DNA of 64,000 nt from Spirosoma montaniterrae (GTDB lineage: Bacteria > Bacteroidota > Bacteroidia > Cytophagales > Spirosomataceae): the NCBI RefSeq assembly GCF_001988955.1, contig NZ_CP014263.1:1488001-1552000 (forward strand), written 5' to 3'. The notes below the pieces were generated by a model. The model saw only the letters and a list, made by a program, of their open reading frames with translations, did no database searches and was not told the DNA's origin. Below, one piece after another: positions 43,221 through 51,225 of this stretch; positions within the stretch are counted from its first letter, which is position 1, and each line of letters opens with the position of its first letter. Position numbers and translations under genes: made by a program.

Positions 43221-44372
43221 CTACATGGACATGGTTAAGTGATGCTCGGCCTGTTGAATGTCATCGCGTTGCCGGTAACTTTTCATAATCCAGCCGCCCC
43301 CAATCACATCATCGCCTTCGTAAAAAACGGCAGCCTGACCGGGTGCAATGGCCGATACGCCTTCGTGGAAACGCACGTCGATACGGTCGTCGGCGGTTTG
43401 CCGGATGAGGGCGGGTGTGCCGTCGTGTTTATAGCGTACTTTGGTGACGGTCTCCAGCGGCTCCGGTACCGATGCGTATTTCTGGAGGTTCAACTTAGTC
43501 ACAATCATGCCATCGCGTAGCAGATCGTGGTCAACGCCCAGCACCACCTCATTGGTGTCTTTGCGGATTTCGGTTACGAACATGGGCTTGCCGAACGCCA
43601 TGCCCAGACCTTTACGTTGCCCAATGGTATAAAACGGGTAGCCTTCATGTTTGCCCAGCACACGGCCCGTATGTTCTTCGATAAAATTGCCACCCGCTAC
43701 TTCGGCTTCCAGACCCGGCAGGCGTCGTTTCAGAAATCCGCGATAATCATTATCGGGTACGAAACAGATCTCATACGATTCTGATTTGGTGACGAGTTCA
43801 ATGAAACCCCGCTCTTTCGCCATTTCACGGATTTCCGACTTGCGCAAATGGCCCAGCGGGAGCTTCGTGCGGCTCAAACTCTCCTGCGACACTCCCCACA
43901 GCACATACGACTGATCTTTGAGCGAATCGACGCCTTTCGAAATCACGTATCGGTCGTTCTCATGACGGATGTTGGCGTAGTGGCCGGTAGCAATAAACGC
44001 ACAGTCGAGCCGGTCGGCCCGCCGGAGCAGGGCATCCCATTTGATGTGCGTATTGCACAACACGCAGGGATTGGGTGTACGCCCTTCGAGGTATTCGCCC
44101 GTAAAATGGTCAATGACATAATCGCCGAACTCCGCGCGAATGTCTAAGATATAGTGCGGAAAGCCGAGGTTGACGGCAATGTTACGGGCGTCATTGATGC
44201 TGTCTAAACTACAGCAGCCCGTTTCTTTTTTAGTGCCGCCCGAAGAGGCATAATCCCAGGTTTTCATGGTCATGCCAATGACCTCATAACCTTCTTCGTG
44301 GAGCATGACTGCTGCCAGCGAAGAGTCAATGCCGCCACTCATGGCGACCAAAATACGTCCGTGTTTGCTCAT
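43221..44372 (-). CDS. mnmA: tRNA-specific 2-thiouridylase
   Basis: 383 residues, normal for MnmA. The PP-loop SGGIDSS is at residues ~13-19; the first catalytic Cys is in NPCVLCN and the second in YEICFVPDN. Transfers sulfur to U34 of tRNA-Lys, Glu and Gln. An extra GCCSLDS Cys pair is also present. No sulfur-relay genes are adjacent. Confidence 0.96.
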   Translation of the reverse strand: MSKHGRILVAMSGGIDSSLAAVMLHEEGYEVIGMTMKTWDYASSGGTKKETGCCSLDSINDARNIAVNLGFPHYILDIRAEFGDYVIDHFTGEYLEGRTPNPCVLCNTHIKWDALLRRADRLDCAFIATGHYANIRHENDRYVISKGVDSLKDQSYVLWGVSQESLSRTKLPLGHLRKSEIREMAKERGFIELVTKSESYEICFVPDNDYRGFLKRRLPGLEAEVAGGNFIEEHTGRVLGKHEGYPFYTIGQRKGLGMAFGKPMFVTEIRKDTNEVVLGVDHDLLRDGMIVTKLNLQKYASVPEPLETVTKVRYKHDGTPALIRQTADDRIDVRFHEGVSAIAPGQAAVFYEGDDVIGGGWIMKSYRQRDDIQQAEHHLTMSM

Positions 44373-44484
44373 GATCTGCGAGGGGTCAAAGCCCTCCGAT
44401 TGATGGTTGCGGTAAACATACCCAATATGAACGCAACATCTGAAACGCTGAATTTGGTTTCCGGGCGACGCAACGGTTTTTCAC

Positions 44485-44531
44485 GTGTATCACGAATGCC
44501 ATTATTCTAAGTAATGGCATTCGTGATACAC
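44485..44531. terminator. Long perfect hairpin upstream of the TrpF-like gene
   Basis: A 20-bp perfect stem (44485-44504 with 44512-44531) around a 7-base loop, followed by TTTTG. The stem core CGAATGCCATTA/TAATGGCATTCG repeats that of 929-967. It sits between two divergent starts, so it ends neither gene in the usual way; it may be an attenuator, a boundary, or a repeat element. Confidence 0.6.
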
Positions 44532-44577
44532 TTTTGTACCTTCGCCCCATAAATGGTTAACTGCTCATTCGTCAAAG

Positions 44578-45198
44578 ATGGCTCTGAAAACACTCGTTAA
44601 AGTTTCTAACGTTACCAATTTAAGCGATGCCCGCTACTGCGCCGGGATGGGCGTCGATATGCTCGGCTTTTCGATGGATGCCGACGCGCCAGACTACGTC
44701 GAACCTGGAAAATTTGCCGAAATCCGGTCGTGGGTGGCGGGTGTGCAGATTGTGGGCGAAACCCGCAGTACGGACCCCGATCAAATCGAACAATTACTTG
44801 AAACCTACCAACCCGATTGGTTGCAGGTCGATGAAGCGGCTCTGTTACCGTATCTGCACACCTTCGGGAAGTCGCTTATTCTTCGCATCGATCTGGCGCA
44901 ACTGACGCTCGACCAACTCGAAACACTCGTTCAAACCAGTGCCGCCGGAGCCGATTACGTGCTATTGGAGAGCGATGCAGCCGTTCATCTCGATCCTGAC
45001 CTGAAAGCGACCCTGAACCGCGTTGCCAGCCGGTCTTCGATTCTGCTCGGTTCGGGTATTTCTGCCGATGGCGTTCATAACCTGCTGGCCGAACTACCCC
45101 TACGCGGCATTGCGCTGCGTGGTGGTGATGAAGAACGCCCCGGCAACAAAGAGTTCGGAGAACTTATGGATATTCTGGAATCACTTGAAGAAGATTAA
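44578..45198 (+). CDS. TrpF-like TIM-barrel protein lacking PRAI catalytic residues
   Basis: 206 residues with overall phosphoribosylanthranilate-isomerase resemblance: VKVSNVTNLSDARYCAGMGVD aligns with the TrpF N-terminus, and SSILLGSGISADG with its phosphate-binding loop. The general-base Cys of TrpF (VKICG) is Ser here (VKVSN, Ser10), and the catalytic Asp after strand 6 is Glu131 in LLES. No trp genes are near. It is therefore unlikely to be a working TrpF; the true role is unknown. A TACCTTCG (about 44538) may be the promoter's -7 box. Confidence 0.7.
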   Translation: MALKTLVKVSNVTNLSDARYCAGMGVDMLGFSMDADAPDYVEPGKFAEIRSWVAGVQIVGETRSTDPDQIEQLLETYQPDWLQVDEAALLPYLHTFGKSLILRIDLAQLTLDQLETLVQTSAAGADYVLLESDAAVHLDPDLKATLNRVASRSSILLGSGISADGVHNLLAELPLRGIALRGGDEERPGNKEFGELMDILESLEED

Positions 45199-45292
45199 GT
45201 ACTTTGTATTACCTACTATCATTGAAAACATACTTCTATCCATAGCCGCGTCCATTTGTCTAAATCTGCTTCCGCAGGTTGTGGCTGGCTCC

Positions 45293-45300
45293 TACGTTTG
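45293..45300 (+). promoter_or_regulatory. Possible -7 box of the PspC-like gene
   Basis: TACGTTTG matches TAnnTTTG exactly and lies 25 bases before the start codon. The -33 region has TTC rather than TTG at the right distance, so this is a partial match. Confidence 0.45.
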
Positions 45301-45324
45301 TTACGGTTTTAGACACAAAAAGCC

Positions 45325-45780
45325 ATGAACAAACGATTAGAACGCATCTCCGATGAAGCCATCCTGGGGGGCGTATGTGCGGGCTTAGCCCACTATTTTG
45401 GCCTGAATCGCACTGTGGTGCGACTCCTTTTTCTGATTGGTATTCCGCTGCCCGGTTTTCCGGCATTCCTGATTTACATTATCTTGTGGATCGTGATGCC
45501 AAAGCAGCCGCAGGGCGCATCGGTCAATTCCTTAACCTTCTATGCAAACCCCGTTTTTTCTATGAATCCCTACAATCCAAATCAACCCGCTCCCCGCGAC
45601 CGGAGCATTATTGGCGGTGCCGTGCTCATCATTCTGGGCGTACTGTTTCTGCTCGACCGCTACTTAGACATCGATTTCGGCGATCTGTGGCCGTTTGTCC
45701 TCATCGCCATCGGTCTGTGGCTGATTTTCAAAGACCGCATCAAAACGCCTTACGACTCCAATGATAACAACCCGCTCTAA
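45325..45780 (+). CDS. PspC domain membrane protein
   Basis: 151 residues. The N-terminal PspC domain (RISDEAILGGVCAGLAHYFG, ~residues 7-26) runs into a membrane hairpin and IILWIVMP. The C-terminal half has two more membrane segments of the LiaI/DUF5668 type (GGAVLIILGVLFLLDR and WPFVLIAIGLWLIF). Members respond to envelope stress in other bacteria. Overlap or near-overlap with the next gene (2 bases apart) indicates an operon. Confidence 0.85.
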   Translation: MNKRLERISDEAILGGVCAGLAHYFGLNRTVVRLLFLIGIPLPGFPAFLIYIILWIVMPKQPQGASVNSLTFYANPVFSMNPYNPNQPAPRDRSIIGGAVLIILGVLFLLDRYLDIDFGDLWPFVLIAIGLWLIFKDRIKTPYDSNDNNPL

Positions 45781-45782
45781 CT

Positions 45783-46817
45783 ATGCAACGACGTAACGGA
45801 CTCTTTTGGGGGCTGTTTCTCCTGACGCTCGGCGTACTATTTCTGGCACGCCGGGCCGGGTGGCTCGACGTAGACTGGCATTCGTTGGTCAACCTGTGGC
45901 CGGTGCTTCTCATCCTGGCTGGTATCAATGTCATTCTCGAACGGCAGGGTAGCCCGGCGGCCTTTGTGACCACGGTAATGCTGGCCGTAGCTGTTCCTAC
46001 AACACTCTTTGGCTTCTTATCCCGTGACCGAGACCATGGCCGGTATGGATGGAATTGGCACGACCGCGACGATGAACGCGACGATGAAAATGAGGAGTCG
46101 GAAGACGAAACGGACGGTGAAGACAACGAAGACGCCTATCGGTCGGAGCGCGAAAATCGCGATGAAGAGCCGAAAACAGTGCAAACCAACACGTTTGTGG
46201 AATCGATGGATGCCACAACGAACGAGGCCGTACTGAAACTGGCAGGTGGAGCAGGTCGATTCATTTTCAGTGAGCCTACTACCGAGTTGATCAAAGCCGA
46301 AACAAAGAACAACATCGGTGCTTACTCCATGACGGTCGACCGCGATGCCACAACCCGCGTTCCGACGATTGACCTGAAACCGACGGAAGAAAAGCAGGAG
46401 ATTGATCTGGAAAATGGTAAGATCGAAAACCGGGTCGAGGTGCATCTGAATGCCAAACCTATCTGGCAGATGGACATCGCCATTGGAGCCGGTCAGGGCG
46501 ACCTGGATTTAAGTGCTTATGCCGTAAAACAACTCAAAGTAGAAGCCGGAGCTGCCGACATTGACCTGAAGTTGGGCAACAAAGTGGATCAGGCCGATGT
46601 GAAACTCAATGTCGGTGCTGCTTCGGTTACGGTTCGAGTGCCTAAAGACATAGGTTGTCTGGTCAAGAAAGACGGTGCGCTGAACCTGACGCAGTTAGAC
46701 GATTTTACCGACGCGGGTGGGGGCGAATTCACCAGTCCCGGTTATGCATCGGCCACAAAAAAAATAACGATACGCTTCGACGGGGGCGTATCGCGGTTCA
46801 AAGTGGTGCGGTATTAA
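45783..46817 (+). CDS. LiaF-like membrane protein with toastrack domain
   Basis: 344 residues. An N-terminal DUF5668-like pair of membrane segments (residues ~8-24 and ~37-53), a third segment (~60-80), then a ~50-residue acidic low-complexity run of Asp, Glu and Arg, then a beta-helical toastrack/LiaF domain (~residues 130-344) with repeated GAGQGDLDLS / GAASVTVRV-type rungs. Likely the partner of the PspC-like protein in a cell-envelope stress module, by analogy with LiaF; that is inference. Confidence 0.82.
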   Translation: MQRRNGLFWGLFLLTLGVLFLARRAGWLDVDWHSLVNLWPVLLILAGINVILERQGSPAAFVTTVMLAVAVPTTLFGFLSRDRDHGRYGWNWHDRDDERDDENEESEDETDGEDNEDAYRSERENRDEEPKTVQTNTFVESMDATTNEAVLKLAGGAGRFIFSEPTTELIKAETKNNIGAYSMTVDRDATTRVPTIDLKPTEEKQEIDLENGKIENRVEVHLNAKPIWQMDIAIGAGQGDLDLSAYAVKQLKVEAGAADIDLKLGNKVDQADVKLNVGAASVTVRVPKDIGCLVKKDGALNLTQLDDFTDAGGGEFTSPGYASATKKITIRFDGGVSRFKVVRY

Positions 46818-46930
46818 CCCGGATTCGTCGGATTCTACTGACCGACTATGATTTGTTAGATTTTGCTGCCGAAGGCAGCGATTCAGCCAAAATCATAGTC
46901 GGTCAGCAAAATCCGATGAATCAGACCGGG
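46818..46930. repeat. Intergenic inverted repeat, CCGGATTCGTCGGATT type
   Basis: Outer arms CCCGGATTCGTCGGATTCTACTGACCGACTATGATTT and AAATCATAGTCGGTCAGCAAAATCCGATGAATCAGACCGGG pair over about 38 bp with few mismatches. The centre holds CTGCCGAAGGCAG, a smaller palindrome. It starts at the LiaF-like stop codon and ends before the convergent Spy-like gene. Confidence 0.85.
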
Positions 46931-46943
46931 CTGGCGTTCCAGT

Positions 46944-47378
46944 TTAGTTTTGCCGGTTCAACTGATTGATGAGCATTTTATTGAATACCTGCTCTGTCTT
47001 GTTGAGCTCGGCCAATTGCGCCGGGGTGATAACCTTGAGAAAACGGTCCATATACTCCTGATCGAGGTCAGCCAATTTCTGTTTGGTTGCGTTGAGTTCG
47101 CGCAGGCCATTCCGTAGCTGATCGTCGGAGAGGTTGGTGCGCGAGGGTTCGTTGGTTAACTGCCGAACGCGCCGGTTCAAATCCTGTTTGCGGGCATTGT
47201 ATTCATTATAAACAGCCCAGAATTGCGGAGCCTGATCGGTGGTCAGGTTAAGCCGATTCGTAATCAATCCTATTTTAGCGGCTTCAATCTTCTGGCGTCC
47301 GCCCGGTTCACCCTGCGCATTGGCTGCGTGGGTAGTCAGCGTCAGCATAAGCAAAAAGCCAATCCATACGTGTCTCAT
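46944..47378 (-). CDS. Small periplasmic Spy/CpxP-like protein of an ECF sigma locus
   Basis: 144 residues. A signal peptide (MRHVWIGFLLMLTLTTHAANA) then an all-helical region rich in Gln, Asn, Arg and Lys with LTTDQAPQFWAVYNEYN and ITPAQLAEL, typical LTxxQ-type segments. In Bacteroidota such proteins follow ECF sigma and anti-sigma genes and are labelled sensor of ECF-type sigma factor. It is third in the sigma-anti-sigma-sensor run. Confidence 0.78.
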   Translation of the reverse strand: MRHVWIGFLLMLTLTTHAANAQGEPGGRQKIEAAKIGLITNRLNLTTDQAPQFWAVYNEYNARKQDLNRRVRQLTNEPSRTNLSDDQLRNGLRELNATKQKLADLDQEYMDRFLKVITPAQLAELNKTEQVFNKMLINQLNRQN

Positions 47379-47408
47379 TGTATGATATAGTAAGCAGACT
47401 GTGCTGTC

Positions 47409-47873
47409 TTAAGATTCTTGATTCTGTGTTTCAGGTGCGGTTTGGGCATCAATATGCTGCTGAATATCAGTTGGTTCTACATTCAGATAATCAATGCCAT
47501 CGGTCTCATCATTGAGCGACGAGTGCAGTTGCTGACTTTCCATCAACTGATCAGGATCAACGCCCTGTTCTTCCAGATAAGCTGTAATGGTGGCGTTGCT
47601 CACACCCGCCAATGTCTCGCCGGGCAGCGACTCCTGCCGTTCGGGCAGCGTTTGCCAGACCAGTACGGCAATCAAACCTGCCCCCGCCAGCGTTGCCGCC
47701 GTGCGCTGCCACGACCAGCTAATGCTAAACGCAGGCTTGGGCCTGCGCATCGCACGGGCCTGAATTTGTGCGGGCAGAGCATCAAAATAACCCTCCGGTG
47801 CGCTAAACGGCTGTTGCCGAAGCGGGTGTTCGGGAGGCAATTCGTCGAGCCGGATGTAGTTTTTTTCGTTCAT
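47409..47873 (-). CDS. Putative anti-sigma factor
   Basis: 154 residues from ATG 47873. A cytoplasmic N-terminal segment of ~60 residues (LDELPPEHPLRQQPFSAPEGYFDAL), a single membrane segment (AATLAGAGLIAVLVWQTL), then an acidic extracytoplasmic C-terminal part of ~70 residues. Topology and position between the sigma gene and the Spy-like gene fit an anti-sigma factor. It has no zinc-binding HxxxCxxC motif, so it belongs to a different class from ZAS proteins. Confidence 0.72.
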   Translation of the reverse strand: MNEKNYIRLDELPPEHPLRQQPFSAPEGYFDALPAQIQARAMRRPKPAFSISWSWQRTAATLAGAGLIAVLVWQTLPERQESLPGETLAGVSNATITAYLEEQGVDPDQLMESQQLHSSLNDETDGIDYLNVEPTDIQQHIDAQTAPETQNQES

Positions 47874-47957
47874 TTTCTTTGATGTGTACAAATTACACGA
47901 TTCACCGCCCACGTTTGGGCCATTTCGTTGGTTTGACAGGCCCAGCTACGTCCAGGT

Positions 47958-48530
47958 TTAATCTGTAGTATCAGTTTTATTCAGGAAATCCTCAATTTTC
48001 TTGACCGCCAGGTGGTACGACGCTTTCAGCGCACCCACCGACGTACCCGTAATATCGGCAATTTCCTCATACTTCATATCATCAAAGTACTTCATGTTGA
48101 ACACCAATCGCTGCTTATCAGGCAGTTTGAGCAGCGCCTTCTGCAGCTTCAGTTCAATACGTTCGCCACTCAATTCGCCACCTGAAGTCACAAAGTCGGA
48201 ATTGCTTTCTAATTTCTCCATCAGTTCGCCCTCCACATCGCCGATAGGCAGGAAAAACCGTCTTCGCTTTTTATTGAGGAAGTTCAGGCATTCGTTGGTG
48301 GCAATCCGATAAATCCAGGTGTACAACTGACTGTCGCCCCGAAACTGTTCCAGGCTGTTCCAGACTTTAATAAACGTCTCCTGCACCAGGTCATTGGCAT
48401 CGTCGTGGTCGATTACCATCTTTCGTACATGCCAATAAATTTTCTGCTGGTACTGTCGCACCAGCAGATTAAAGGCGTAGTTACGGCTCGATGGATCGCG
48501 GTATTTGGCGAGGAGTTCTTCGTCAGTCAT
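47958..48530 (-). CDS. ECF-type RNA polymerase sigma factor
   Basis: 190 residues from ATG 48530 (MTDEELLAKY). Sigma-70 region 2 with DANDLVQETFIKVW and YTWIYRIATNECLNFLNKKRR (~residues 45-98), and region 4 with LPDKQRLVFNMKYFDDMKYEEIADITGTSVGALKASYHLAVKKI-type HTH, given here only in part. A start upstream at 48551 would run through the GAGACGCAA repeat and is rejected. Heads the sigma/anti-sigma/Spy-like trio. Confidence 0.92.
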   Translation of the reverse strand: MTDEELLAKYRDPSSRNYAFNLLVRQYQQKIYWHVRKMVIDHDDANDLVQETFIKVWNSLEQFRGDSQLYTWIYRIATNECLNFLNKKRRRFFLPIGDVEGELMEKLESNSDFVTSGGELSGERIELKLQKALLKLPDKQRLVFNMKYFDDMKYEEIADITGTSVGALKASYHLAVKKIEDFLNKTDTTD

Positions 48531-48540
48531 TTTTTCTTTG

Positions 48541-48567
48541 TGGAGACGCAAGATATTGCGTCTCTAC
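48541..48567. repeat. Single GAGACGCAA palindrome unit
   Basis: GGAGACGCAAGATATTGCGTCTC, a 9-bp perfect palindrome with a 4-base loop. It is the monomer of the unit found twice in the hairpins at 25111 and 51118. It covers the stop codon of the transketolase C-terminal subunit (48564-48566) and ends 11 bases before the sigma start. Confidence 0.85.
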
Positions 48568-49517
48568 TTCCGGGCCATTACTTTTTTCACCTGCTGAACA
48601 ATTTTGTCGGCGGTGAGGCCATATTTCTGCATCAGTTGGTCGGGGGTTCCGCTTTCGCCGAACGTGTCGTGAACGCCGACATATTCGAGCGGGGCAGGGT
48701 AGTTGCGGGCCAGCACCTGCGCCACGCTGTCGCCCAGGCCGTTGTTCAGCATATGCTCTTCTGCCGACACGGCACAACCCGTTTTCTTCACCGATGCCAG
48801 AATGGCTTCTTCATCTAACGGTTTTATCGTGTGAATGTTGATAATATCAGCTTCAATGCCCTGCTCGCTCAGGATTTCGCCTGCTTTAATGGCTTCCCAG
48901 ACTAAATGCCCGGTGCAAAAAATCGATACATCTTTTCCTTCGTTTACGGTCCAGGCTTTGCCAATCTCAAATTTCTGATCGGCGGGCGTAAACACCGGAA
49001 TCACGGGCCGGCCAAAGCGCAGATACACTGGTCCAACGTGTTCGGCGATAGCGAGGGTAGCCGCTTTGGTTTGGTTATAGTCGCAGGGGTTGATGACCGT
49101 CATGTTAGGCAGTGCCTTCATCATGCCGAGGTCTTCCAGAATTTGGTGCGTAGCTCCATCTTCACCCAGCGTCAGGCCCGCGTGACTGGCGCAGATTTTC
49201 ACGTTTTTGTTCGAGTACGCCACCGATTGCCGAATCTGATCGTAGACGCGCCCCGTGCCGAAGTTGGCAAACGTAGTGGCGAACGGAATTTTGCCGCCGA
49301 TGGTCAGCCCCGCCGATACGCCAATCATGTTGGCTTCGGCAATGCCGCACTGCACAAAGCGGTCGGGGTTTTCTTTGATAAACGTTTCGAGTTTGAGCGA
49401 CCCCGCCAAATCGGCGGTCAGCGCAATCACGTTGGGGTTCGAGCGGCCCAGTTCGGCGATACCCGCGCCAAAGCCCGAGCGTGTGTCTTTTTTGTCGGTG
49501 TATTCGTACTTTTTCAT
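48564..49517 (-). CDS. Transketolase C-terminal subunit
   Basis: 317 residues covering the pyrimidine-binding and C-terminal domains of transketolase: GIAEANMIGVSAGL near residue 75, the EDGATHQILEDLG block, and PVYLRFGRPVIP. It is the split form; the N-terminal subunit is at 51226-52083. The two are normally adjacent in one operon, but here the ATPase/TOPRIM gene pair lies between them. The start is ATG 49517, and the stop lies in the repeat. Confidence 0.92.
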   Translation of the reverse strand: MKKYEYTDKKDTRSGFGAGIAELGRSNPNVIALTADLAGSLKLETFIKENPDRFVQCGIAEANMIGVSAGLTIGGKIPFATTFANFGTGRVYDQIRQSVAYSNKNVKICASHAGLTLGEDGATHQILEDLGMMKALPNMTVINPCDYNQTKAATLAIAEHVGPVYLRFGRPVIPVFTPADQKFEIGKAWTVNEGKDVSIFCTGHLVWEAIKAGEILSEQGIEADIINIHTIKPLDEEAILASVKKTGCAVSAEEHMLNNGLGDSVAQVLARNYPAPLEYVGVHDTFGESGTPDQLMQKYGLTADKIVQQVKKVMARK

Positions 49518-49547
49518 GGTCTGTATGGGCGCAGGGTTCGCGCCCTG

Positions 49548-50117
49548 TTAGTTCGCCGAAGCGAGGGTTTGCAATTTAGTGAGAAAATACCGTGCCGAAG
49601 GGCAATTGGGGTGTTTGGCGGCTGCTTCGATGCTAAAACCGTATTTAAGCATTCGGCGTGCTAACATAGGTTTGGTGCCAACGCCCCGGCCCGTTTTGTT
49701 CAAAAAGATTTGTTTGATCGTTTCAAAAGGCTGCTCTTCCTTTTCAGGATGATCGAAGTAAACAGGCGCACCGATTAAATCTGTCAATACGTCGCTATCC
49801 GCCAAAAACCAGGCTTCAATTTCTTTGACGGCTACAACCACAACCTGATTGGAAAAGTCCTGTATGCGCTGCTTTGTTTTCGTGATGCAGGCATCTTTAT
49901 CTAAATCAGTGAGTATAACAATGAGCGAAGCCCCTGCTGAGAATAGCTTATTACGCTTTTCTTCAATAGTATGCGGTAATAAATTTCCGTTGCCTTTGGC
50001 ATCTTCAACCGGCCCAACACACCGGATGCCATTACGGATCAAGAATTGCTGGAAAGCACTCGATTCAATAATTTTTCGTTCGGTGTCGCCTTCGCAGATA
50101 AAGCCCATTTTTACCAC
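49548..50117 (-). CDS. DUF4276/RloB-like TOPRIM-fold protein
   Basis: 189 residues. The N-terminal CEGDTERKII (Glu9, Asp11, Glu13) and the VILTDLDKD block (Asp71, Asp73) plus KEIEAWFLAD (Glu99, Glu101) match a TOPRIM metal site of the DUF4276/RloB kind, as found in small nucleases that partner AAA ATPases in phage-defence loci. It starts with ATG 50117 (or 50108) and overlaps the ATPase stop by 7 bases, so translation is coupled. I infer a two-gene effector-sensor pair; activity is not proven. Confidence 0.72.
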   Translation of the reverse strand: MVKMGFICEGDTERKIIESSAFQQFLIRNGIRCVGPVEDAKGNGNLLPHTIEEKRNKLFSAGASLIVILTDLDKDACITKTKQRIQDFSNQVVVVAVKEIEAWFLADSDVLTDLIGAPVYFDHPEKEEQPFETIKQIFLNKTGRGVGTKPMLARRMLKYGFSIEAAAKHPNCPSARYFLTKLQTLASAN

Positions 50118-51106
50118 GCCAGCCCACCTCCGAGGGAGTTGGTTAGCCAGGCTTCGTCGGCCCGCATACCGTGGAAATCTTCACCTTTAAACTGCCTGAC
50201 CTGCGTGGCTCCGTCTTTCTTCTCAACGATAACCAATTCCTCTGCCCGAACCCGCGATACCATCGACTGCGAATGTGTATTGAGCCAGATGTAATGCCCA
50301 CGTTCTTCGCACATAATGCGAAAAAAATCGACCAATTCACGCGCCACCTGCGGATGCAAGCCATTCTCCGGCTCTTCAATACACAAAAATTGTGGCTGAT
50401 CGTCGCTTTGATAAACTGCCGTAAGCAAGGCCAAGATGTTATACGTGCCGTCGGAAATGAGGTCTTTAGTGAAGTAGTCGGCTGATGAATTTTCAAACCA
50501 ATGCAATTCGTTCCGGTCGTCCACTTCAATCGCTTTGAAGCCGGGGACGAACAGTTCGAGCCACTCGAATATTTCGGTACGAATCGTCTCGTTGGAGAGT
50601 ATGCGTTTTAGAACTTTTTCGAGGTTGTAAGCTGACAATGATAACTTTTGATTGTCGTTTAAAGGGAATTTAACTAAACGTTCATTTTTTATAAAAACTC
50701 TACTAAAATTATTTTCAAACATATGAATGGAGGGATTAAATATCTGAGTGGAAGAATCAGAAAGTAGCCGATTTCTATTGTCTTCAAGATCAGAAGAGTA
50801 AGATATTGTCTGTTTAGGAAAGAACGTATAGTATTCAGATAAGCGAATGAAATCAAAATCAATTTCAAAATAAGCTGGTTTATCTTTAACAGTTTTTCTT
50901 GAAAGGGATTCTGAGCCGCCAAATAAACTTCCCACTATTTCATGGAAACGTATACGAGTTAAAGCGTTCATAAACTCCAGCCCCTCGAAAATATTCGACT
51001 TGCCCGACCCGTTGGGGCCGACAAAGACCGTGAACGGATTCGGCTCAATAAGCTCGATCCGTTCAATGGACTTGAAATTTTCGATGACTAACCGGTTGAT
51101 TTTCAT
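50111..51106 (-). CDS. AAA15-type (OLD/SMC-like) ATPase
   Basis: 331 residues from ATG 51106. Walker A GPNGSGKS (residues 30-37), ABC-like signature ISDGTYN (~216-222), Walker B FLCIEEPENGLHP (~240-252), and H-loop THSQS (277-281): the SMC/RecF-like ATPase of OLD family systems. The middle (residues ~75-155) lacks conserved motifs and is encoded by DNA of very low GC: 50641-50880 has 68 G or C in 240 bases by hand count, against roughly half or more in the neighbours. Upstream codons to 51310 cross the repeat at 51118-51220 and are rejected. It is coupled to the TOPRIM gene downstream. Confidence 0.85.
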   Translation of the reverse strand: MKINRLVIENFKSIERIELIEPNPFTVFVGPNGSGKSNIFEGLEFMNALTRIRFHEIVGSLFGGSESLSRKTVKDKPAYFEIDFDFIRLSEYYTFFPKQTISYSSDLEDNRNRLLSDSSTQIFNPSIHMFENNFSRVFIKNERLVKFPLNDNQKLSLSAYNLEKVLKRILSNETIRTEIFEWLELFVPGFKAIEVDDRNELHWFENSSADYFTKDLISDGTYNILALLTAVYQSDDQPQFLCIEEPENGLHPQVARELVDFFRIMCEERGHYIWLNTHSQSMVSRVRAEELVIVEKKDGATQVRQFKGEDFHGMRADEAWLTNSLGGGLAW

Positions 51107-51117
51107 TCGTTGGCATG

Positions 51118-51220
51118 TGTGTAGAGACGCAAGATGTTGCGTCTCCTGACCGGATGGCTTTTTACACCATCTAAACGATTGCTGACGCACAGGAGACGCA
51201 ACATCTTGCGTCTCTACACA
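51118..51220. repeat. Two inverted GAGACGCAA palindrome units
   Basis: Left TGTGTAGAGACGCAAGATG and on to TTGCGTCTCCTG; right CAGGAGACGCAACATC and on to TTGCGTCTCTACACA. The outer 31 bp are exactly complementary, around a 41-base centre. Each arm is itself an inner palindrome. It separates the transketolase N subunit gene from the ATPase gene, while the single unit at 48541 marks the far side of the C subunit. Confidence 0.9.
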
Positions 51221-51225
51221 AAATA

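Noticed and set aside
48906..49664. 252-codon plus-strand open frame over the transketolase C subunit
   Set aside because: Antisense to a clear enzyme gene; no motif.
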